Of a DNA stretch of 64,000 nt, positions 57,102 through 64,000 are shown one piece after another. Position 1 is the first letter of the stretch; each line of letters opens with the position of its first letter. Location: positions 2,232,001 through 2,296,000 of the forward strand of contig QYRS01000003.1 in the NCBI GenBank assembly GCA_006503535.1. Reading direction: 5' to 3'. The notes beneath the pieces are model-generated. The model worked only from the letters and a program-made list of their open reading frames with translations. It ran no database searches and was not told the origin of the DNA. Source of the stretch: Arthrinium phaeospermum (taxonomy: Eukaryota > Ascomycota > Sordariomycetes > Amphisphaeriales > Apiosporaceae). The position numbers and the translations under genes were made by a program.

Positions 57102-58562
57102 GCAGTCCTGTACTGTAAATGACATCGGTCATGGCTATGCACTCACGAGCGCACAGTCAAACTGACGATATAGGCTCGTATATACAGTAGGTCATCTCGT
57201 CCGTGAAAGAAAAGAGTCCCACTCGATCTCGTAGGACCAGCAAAGGTCTTGTTGTCGACCCATGGTCCCGATGACACGATGCCCCATTGTTTGTTTCTCA
57301 TCCAGATCGCCGGGCCGAACACGAGTAGCCCGCAGTTGGGTACAGGGAACAGCAACCTAGGAAATGGGATCTGCTAGGGGGATATCGAACCGAGATTTGG
57401 TACGAGCCTCCAACTTTGACTACTGCCTCATATTTGGTGATGGAATTTCTGGCCCGCGATTCGTAGCAAGAAAGGTCGGAAGTAGCAAATAGCCAGGCTG
57501 CCTGCTTTTGGTCTTCTTGTGTGGAAGGAGGACCAGTCAAACGGTCCTGTGGCGCTAACGGCAGTAACAAACGGCAGTGGAACTGGAAGAGCAAGCAAAC
57601 AATCACACAACGGCCAGCGAGACACACGACACAATACGACTATGTCATTACCCATGCCCAGCCAGAAATGCCCTGATAACATGTGTGGTTTGTTGTTCTT
57701 GCTGTACAACGTGATGAAATGTTCTGATGTGCCGTCCATCATGTAATTTATTACTAACACGCCTGCCGCCCGCCCACCGGCATCGACGGGGTTGGAAACC
57801 CGCTTCGCCTCGAGAACCCTCGTGGGGAAAGAAAGAATGATCGACTTACTTCCGCTACCCATGCCCAACCACCACCCGGGTGCGGGTGCGGCTCCAAAGC
57901 ATCGTTGCATCTGCAGCCATATTTGGGTGTCATTATGACAACAAGGCTCAGATATGAGCAGATGGTGTATGTGTGTTCAGTGTCAAGCAGTGCGCGAGCG
58001 AGTAGTATGCGTCCATTGCGATGCCATGCAGGAGGCGGTGCATGCAGTGCGCCCAAGTAGGCAGAACACTCGATCACGGACAACATTGGTGTACAGAGAG
58101 AATGCATCTCAAGGCACATGCCGATCTCCATCCCTTGCTCCGATCATTTCGCACGCGAAGGGAAAACATCGCTTCTCCGCGGTCGCGGTCGAGACTTTGC
58201 CATGTTCGCATCGGCGGCGTGACGATGGCCGCACCCTCCAAAGATTGCAGTTTATTGGCAACGCCGCTATGAAAAGAGGTCTTCTTCGTATGATATAATC
58301 GGATACAATATGCATCGGGGTTGATGTATGTTGACGCAATCACACAACTTTAGTAGCAAGTACACATGGATAGATGGTTCCTTGCGTGTTGCGAGCCTGA
58401 AAGGCCGATTTCGCGTAAGCTGCTGTACGGCGCGAGCCCAAAGCGAACGAGACATTATCGTACAACATATGGCATTAAATCGTTACGAGCAGCTAAGTGC
58501 TTCCTGGGGGTATCTTCAATTTGGCACCGAATAAACAAATAACCATGACCGCCTTCCGCTCT
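57102..58562. other. intergenic, nothing recognised
   Basis: Upstream of the small secreted candidate and downstream of the CxxC protein. Overlapping open frames up to 160 codons have no domain, signal or exon structure. Confidence 0.5.
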
Positions 58563-58847
58563 TCATTTCGTCCGTTGGCGCTTCTTCTTCCGGTGACTGT
58601 CGTCTTTGCCTGCGCGCCCGTCGGACGAGTTCGCATCCACGTCGCCGACACCCTCATCCTCGTCTTCGGCGCACGCGTCGCAATCCTGGTCGAATTGGTG
58701 TTCATCTGTGTACGCTCCTCTCTGGCAGTATCCGAAGACGCCCGTGTTCTTGGCCTCGAGGCACGGTAGCTCCTGTGTGAGGTCGGTCCAGGTGAAATAA
58801 CGGCCGCATTTGAGACATGAGCCGGTGAAGATCACCAGGCGACACAT
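58563..58847 (-). CDS. small CxxC Cys-rich fungal protein
   Basis: Single-exon frame of 94 aa from ATG 58847. It begins MCRLVIFTGSCLKCGRYF, then WTDLTQELPCLEAKN, VFGYCQRGAY, and DEHQFDQDCDACAEDEDE. The spaced Cys (single, CxxC, single, single, CxxC) look like a small zinc-binding fold. The C-terminus is acidic, then strongly basic (HRKKKRQRTK), a likely nuclear localisation signal. This arrangement recurs in short uncharacterised proteins of filamentous ascomycetes, in my recollection. The frame is open 38 codons upstream, but the Met-Cys start fits the recurring pattern. Function unknown; intracellular, as there is no signal peptide. Confidence 0.7.
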   Translation of the reverse strand: MCRLVIFTGSCLKCGRYFTWTDLTQELPCLEAKNTGVFGYCQRGAYTDEHQFDQDCDACAEDEDEGVGDVDANSSDGRAGKDDSHRKKKRQRTK

Positions 58848-61800
58848 TGCTGCTTTTTGTTCCTGGTCCAGCCAGTCGGGGTGATATGCTGTGTTGTAGC
58901 TGTGTTGTATATGCGTCTCCCTCTCTCCCGCACGGAAACGGCGACCGTAGGGCAAGCGCAATAGAGGATAGTTTGAATTTGTGGTAGTATAAGCGAGACA
59001 GATTTCGAATTTGATTTGCGCGACCTTGAGCGGAAAAGCCGGGACTATCTATCTGTTCGTCCAGGATCTCCCACCCCGCTCGAACGAGGAAGCCGCTATG
59101 GGCGTAAGTATGAATTGAGAAGCAAATCTGGTTGAGCTGGCGCCGGATGAGATGGGCAACAAAGATTTCTTATTCTGACAGAGAAACTGGGTCCAGGTGT
59201 GCCGCATTGCTGAGGAGCCCTGCCGGTATCCCCAAGATTTTCCTTTTGGGCCCTGCTTCTCGGGAAATTGGTTCGCGCCGTCCGTTCTGTTGCACCGCCG
59301 AGGAACAGGCTGAGATAGATAAGATCTAAAGAGAGGAAGAGGAAGAAGGATACGATTTGGGTCGACTTCTTTCCCCCCTTTGTCCTCTTCGGCGACTGGG
59401 ATGGGCGTGCGATTAATACCAAATAGACACAACAAGTATGCAGAGAAGTAACCCTCAAAGCCGAGGAAACCGGGCGGCGGCGGGTAGTCGACAGTGCTGT
59501 TGCCCACGCCTCGGACCGACTTGGCTTGCTGCTGCCTCTTCAAGTCGAGCTGCAGGTGGTTGCCTCGCAGGAGAAGAAATTAAAAAGGGCATGCAGATTC
59601 GCTGTCGGTCGTTAATAAATAGAAAATGACAGCGACGGACGAACTGTGTTGATAGGTGATGGGCCTACCCACCTAAGACATGCATCGGGACCACCTCCGC
59701 TAGTCTGGAGGGGGGATCTGAGGTTAATTGTAGGCGACCAGGCATGGAGGAGGGGAGGGGAGGGAACCTTAATGCAGGTTCCCATTTGATTGATTGAACT
59801 GGCAGTGAAATGTCATGTATGTGCTCCCACTGAACTTGCAGAAGCAGCCTGGTTTTGGTGGGGTGGGTGGTGTACTAAGATTTTTGTCATCCTCCCCGAC
59901 AGGTTGTCTTGCCTTGCTTGTCTTCAATGACTTGTTCTCTGTCTGGCTATCTCTCCGACTTTCTCACCGACCGACTGACTGACGGAAAATGGATGGATGT
60001 TTTGCGATGCGCCTCCAAAACCTGCTGACTTCCGACTTCCGAGGAGAGACCCTCCTAGGTTACAGTACTACTGGAGGATTCATGACGGGCTTGAGCGAAA
60101 TACGACCCGCGGCAACTCCCGAATGATGTGTAGTACTTTTTTATCTATTGGCACTAGTGGTCACCGGTCTTAATATGGACCATTTTCTAGAATAGGGAAT
60201 CGGTTCAGGAAAAGCAAGAAAACAGCATGCGTACACCTGGTTCATGGATGAACCGGCCGCTTGCCAAGTTTTCAAAGATGTATGTATTTAATCTTAGTTA
60301 ATCTTAGGGAATAAAGTCGTAGCCTCTGCCCATATGATAGCCAATGACTTGCATCGTCATGTGCGGTGGTATGCCCGCAGGATCAAGAAACATAACTTAC
60401 ATATTACTCACCATCACCGGCGCAGCAGCGCCGGACGATAGACGCGTCCAGGCCCTGTCGCTCACAGGCTTACAGTACAACAACAACTTAAACCCCACAG
60501 GGCTTGCTGCTCCTCCGCCACTAAAGTAAAGTGCATGCCGTTGGACAGTAGGGGTCGGTTGTCAGATTAATCAAATGAAAAGCTCATTTGTTGTGTGCGA
60601 CTCACTCGAGCAATCCCACTCTGCATTTCATATTTAACATCCCGTCAGTATTCGAATCAGGGGCTTGAAAGCCGAGGAGGGGTCGGTCGATCGCGCATCA
60701 GTGCATATAGCGCATCTATCACGCGGCAACACCGTTGACACTATTCGATCAAAGGCCATAGATGATGCCGCGGGCCGGTGTGTATGCGTTTCTTCGTCAA
60801 AAGTTAGCAATCCATGTACGTAGCTACACTGGCTGACACTCCTGCCCGACAACTTTAGCCTGCCCGTCTTCGTTAACCGATTGGTTTGCGTCGCCTCCCT
60901 GCTGCTCCTCCTCCTCCTTTTCCTCCTCCCTCCTTCGTCCCCTAGCCAATTCTTTCCTGAATTGAGCGGTGACATTTGGTCCAGTCGGAATCTACCAACG
61001 ATCCCTCGCTCATGCTGGTGGTGTGCGCACATCTATGTTCGAAGGATATGTAAGTAGGTACTTAAGATCAAGTAGGCAATAACAACGTCCATACATGTAG
61101 CCGGCATGTATATATGCCCACCTAGGTTAAGAGAGAGTCATCGATGCGAAAGCTGCATTGCAGCACGGGACGGACGACAGTTCTACCCCCCACCCTATGT
61201 AATGCCACATCCAATCTGCAAATCTGAAGATCCTGCCTCTTTGCTGCTGCTGCTGCTGCTGCTGCTGCCTTGCCCAGGGGTTATTTGCTTTTCTTTTCTT
61301 CTCCCGCATCTCGTGGCTCTTCCTCTACATCCCACCCCTCCCCTTCTTCCGTAAGCCGTAAGCCGGGCTTCTTCTCTCCGCAATTAGCCGAGCGGGAGAG
61401 AAGCATCGCGGGCCACTTCACATGTTTCTTCCTTGTGCGTCACGTCACGCAGCTTGACAACCGCCTTGACGTGCAGTGAAACACTCATGCGCTGTGCGCA
61501 ACGGCTAGACATCCGTTGACAGTTCACTAATCTGGGCCTCGTACAAACTCAAATTATCAAGACGATTGGGCATCCCCTCTGTGGGACACAAGAGGAGGGA
61601 GGGGATTTCGTTCATTCCACAACACAACGTATATTTTGAAGGTGAAAAGTACATTCCAAACGCGTTTCCGCAGACTCTCGTTCTATCCTTTTTCCTGGCC
61701 GTAAATCTCAGGTAAATCTCAGGTATTAACGTATATACATGTCCTTCCTCTATGGAGGGTCCCTAACCAATGTGCGCCCGGTATTATAGTATGTAGTGTA

Positions 61801-62087
61801 GAACGATATACCTTGTTCCGCGTATATCCAAGTATGAACTAGAACATAGAACCTAAATCTCTCCCGCCGAGTCGCTATGCAATTATGTACCGCAGATAGG
61901 GAGAGCGGTATGCGTCCAATGTTATCCGAATACGCAAACTATATCGACCCTCAAACAACGCCAATGCAATGCCGCGCTAGAACAAAGGAAACCAAAGCTG
62001 TGTTTTCGAATTGGGTACAAGAAGTATGTGTCGCCCAGGTCGCTCATCCAGAAAACCTGTGTTCAAAAATACTGGACTCCTGGTGGA
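58848..62087. other. gene-poor intergenic region
   Basis: Over 3 kb without a recognisable gene. Contains pyrimidine-rich stretches, a TGC repeat at 61242-61268 and several TAGGTA/CCTAGG words (60.05, 61.05 and 61.12 kb). Confidence 0.55.
61242..61268. repeat. TGC/CTG trinucleotide microsatellite
   Basis: Nine TGC units in non-coding sequence. Confidence 0.92.
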
Positions 62088-64000
62088 TCAGGGTACGATG
62101 CTCTGTCTCCAGCGATCCACCATGTCGTGTTGTTGTCCAGGCTGCTGCATCGTCATGGGCATCATGTTCATCTGTAAAGGCGCCTGTTGCATGCCATAGG
62201 CGGTTGTGGGTGCGCCATAGCCAGCCATGTTGTAGTTGTTGCCCATCATACCTCCTTGCATCGCACCACCGTTCATTCCCATGCCCATGCCCGCTGCTGG
62301 GGGAGCATTGAAGCTGGGCACACGGCTGTGACGCTTCCAGCCTGTGCCTCCGGTACCGTCGTTGAATTGCCCGGCACCATAGGCACCAGAGCGAGGCAGC
62401 TGAGACGAGCTCAGGTTCTGAGGCATTTGCGAACGGAGAGCAGCCAACTTCGATTCTTGGTCCCGCTTGAAGCGAGCAGCTTCCTCTTCGCGTGCGCGTT
62501 CCGCTTCCATTCTCGGGTCGCTCAGAACTCGGCGAGATGAGTTGCTGTTGCCCAGAACATCGGCAAGAGAGTGCCGCTTGTCCAGCCGGGGCATGATACC
62601 AGGAGGGGGCATGTTTGGATTCAGCGCGGCACCGGTACCCATTTCGCGTTCACGGGCTTCACGCTCAGCTTGCAGCCGTCGGCGGCGCTGACCTAGTGTT
62701 TCCTCCTCTTCCACTGGCGCCGCAGCGTTCTCTTTGCCCTTATCTTCCTCCTTGAAAGTGTCTCCGAGTTGAGTGAACAGCTCTGTGGAGAATGCCGTGC
62801 TGACAGGTCTGGCACGGGGAAGCAGGTTGTCGCCCTCTTCTTTGGCGCGCAGTCGGCGCATGCGTTCACCTAGGGTTTCACCCTCCACCTCATCATCGTT
62901 GGGCGTTGACACATCCAATCGCGAGTTGGAAGGGGAAGGGCGAAAACCGCTACCCATACCAAGAGCACCACCAAGCGATGTCATCGTCTTGCGCTGGGGT
63001 GTGGGACCTGGGTTGCGGCCTTGGAGTCGCGCTTGACGGCGACTCAGGGGTTCGTTTTCTTCCTGCTCCCTGCGTTCCATCAGACCCAGGGGTCGGTTCA
63101 TTTCAGCGATGACAGCTTGGGTATCGTGGATTCCACCCTTCTTTGCCATCACAAGACCAAGTGGAAGATCCTCGTCGTCGTCATCCTCCCCGCCATCGTC
63201 TGGGGTTTCCCATGCAAGATTAATCTTTTTGCCCTTCCGGTTGTTTCGTTCTGTCTCCGCGACCGAGTCCAACTCCAAGAGTGTAGAGTACATCATTCCG
63301 TTGGGGTTTGCGTTGGCAACTGGTCGAGTTCGCAACTTCTGCTGGTGTTTCCGCATCTGAAGCTCGGCGAGCAGAGTGGTTGGTGGGCCGTTGTAGAGAA
63401 GCTCCTCGTCGATGTCTTCCTCGTCTTCCTCGTCGTCTTCCTCATCCGCTTCCGGCTCATGTTCGCCGTCGCCAGAGCCGGAGAGCTTGGTTCGCTCATC
63501 ATCCGATACGTGATCCAGATCATCGCCTGCTACAGCATTCTTCTTGTTTTCCTTGCTGGATGTTTGGCTGATGCTTAGCTTACTGGGCGCCCGGAGATGG
63601 AAGAACGAGCTTCTCTTCTTCACGTCCTTTGCATTCTTGGTATCCTTGGTATCCTTGATATCTTTCACATCCCGGAGAGTAGCGGCGCTAGCACGCTTCA
63701 TGTGAGATTTGCGTTTCTTCCCACCGCCATAGATTTCTTGGCCCAAATGGCCGGCGAAAGCATGGTCTGTGAAGGCAGATACTGGTGCTTTGGCTGAGGC
63801 ATTCAAGATATCGTCCAATGTGGCTGATGCAGAACCACCTTTCAACTCCAGCGCGGGAGACTCGGATGGCAAGTCGAAGAATGCACTGGCGCGCAACTGC
63901 GGCGGCAGAGCCTCGAAAGCCGACGCTCGAGTATTGCGTTTATCAGATGGGTCCATCACAGACATACCCATCATGGACAATCGCGACTTTCGAGCCTCCT
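62088..64000 (-). CDS. large disordered protein, 5' end outside window
   Basis: The frame enters from the right edge without a stop and ends at 62088, giving at least 636 codons; the start lies outside. The sequence is largely disordered. Features in order are an Ala/Leu-rich N-terminal part with DDILNASAKAP, a Lys/Asp region with four KD-type repeats, a long acidic run around 63.40-63.44 kb, NGPPTTLLAELQMRKHQQK, and WETPDDG with another acidic stretch. Then come PLGLVMAKKGG, three copies of a E-x-L-[GS]-x-R-x-x-R-L motif (near 63.03, 62.86 and 62.68 kb), a helical ERAREEEAARFKRDQE segment, and a Met/Gly/Gln-rich tail. Several PLGL elements and basic/acidic alternation suggest a scaffold or regulatory protein. 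I do not recognise the family. No introns in the visible part. Confidence 0.8.
   Translation of the reverse strand, partial: EARKSRLSMMGMSVMDPSDKRNTRASAFEALPPQLRASAFFDLPSESPALELKGGSASATLDDILNASAKAPVSAFTDHAFAGHLGQEIYGGGKKRKSHMKRASAATLRDVKDIKDTKDTKNAKDVKKRSSFFHLRAPSKLSISQTSSKENKKNAVAGDDLDHVSDDERTKLSGSGDGEHEPEADEEDDEEDEEDIDEELLYNGPPTTLLAELQMRKHQQKLRTRPVANANPNGMMYSTLLELDSVAETERNNRKGKKINLAWETPDDGGEDDDDEDLPLGLVMAKKGGIHDTQAVIAEMNRPLGLMERREQEENEPLSRRQARLQGRNPGPTPQRKTMTSLGGALGMGSGFRPSPSNSRLDVSTPNDDEVEGETLGERMRRLRAKEEGDNLLPRARPVSTAFSTELFTQLGDTFKEEDKGKENAAAPVEEEETLGQRRRRLQAEREAREREMGTGAALNPNMPPPGIMPRLDKRHSLADVLGNSNSSRRVLSDPRMEAERAREEEAARFKRDQESKLAALRSQMPQNLSSSQLPRSGAYGAGQFNDGTGGTGWKRHSRVPSFNAPPAAGMGMGMNGGAMQGGMMGNNYNMAGYGAPTTAYGMQQAPLQMNMMPMTMQQPGQQHDMVDRWRQSIVP

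Overview
The window is nuclear DNA of a filamentous ascomycete (Pezizomycotina, most likely Sordariomycetes). Genes carry short introns of about 45-190 nt with GTAAGT/GTATGT-type donors, CTAAC/CTGAC-like branch sites and YAG acceptors. The gene set is typically fungal: Mediator subunit Med18, a Pnk1/PNKP-type DNA 3'-phosphatase/5'-kinase, mitochondrial Kgd4, mevalonate diphosphate decarboxylase and mitochondrial cytochrome c heme lyase. Around these lie accessory secreted proteins and lineage-restricted orphans. Genes are single transcription units on both strands. There are no operons, and I see no CRISPR array, rRNA, convincing tRNA or intact transposon.

Layout. Positions 1-13.9 kb hold no gene I can defend; they contain microsatellites, TACCTA/TAGGTA words and one possible gene relic near 13 kb. 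14.2-23.0 kb is gene-bearing: Med18 (+), a 5-exon secreted Cys-rich protein (-), a small secreted I9/subtilase-propeptide-like protein (-), the PNKP gene (+) and Kgd4 (-). 23.0-28.3 kb is again gene-poor, with a possible decayed single-pass membrane protein at 27.3-27.7 kb. 28.3-36.3 kb: an amino acid/choline-type permease (-), a GNAT-like protein (+), and a convergent pair of a RUS/DUF647 protein (+) and cytochrome c heme lyase (-). 36.3-43.5 kb: mevalonate diphosphate decarboxylase (-), an orphan with a poly-Asp tract (-) and a PhoD-type phosphatase (-). 45.3-52 kb: a seven-exon MFS transporter (+) converging on an NmrA-like gene (-), a small secreted Cys-rich protein (-) and a Gln-rich orphan (-). 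53.2-64 kb: a two-module HTH-like fungal protein, a type II membrane protein with a Cys-rich ectodomain, a small secreted protein with an in-frame stop, a CxxC small protein and a large disordered protein running off the right edge (all -).

No gene cluster or novel multi-gene system is convincingly visible. The strongest structural oddity is that four otherwise good genes (RUS, heme lyase, the poly-Asp orphan and the 49 kb secreted protein) each need exactly one extra base to stay in frame, always inside a short homopolymer. This points either to systematic single-base deletions in the assembly or to recent gene decay. Two further candidate genes have an in-frame TAG where a single C-to-T at CpA (the RIP-type change) would explain the stop. 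These six loci are the main things to verify.
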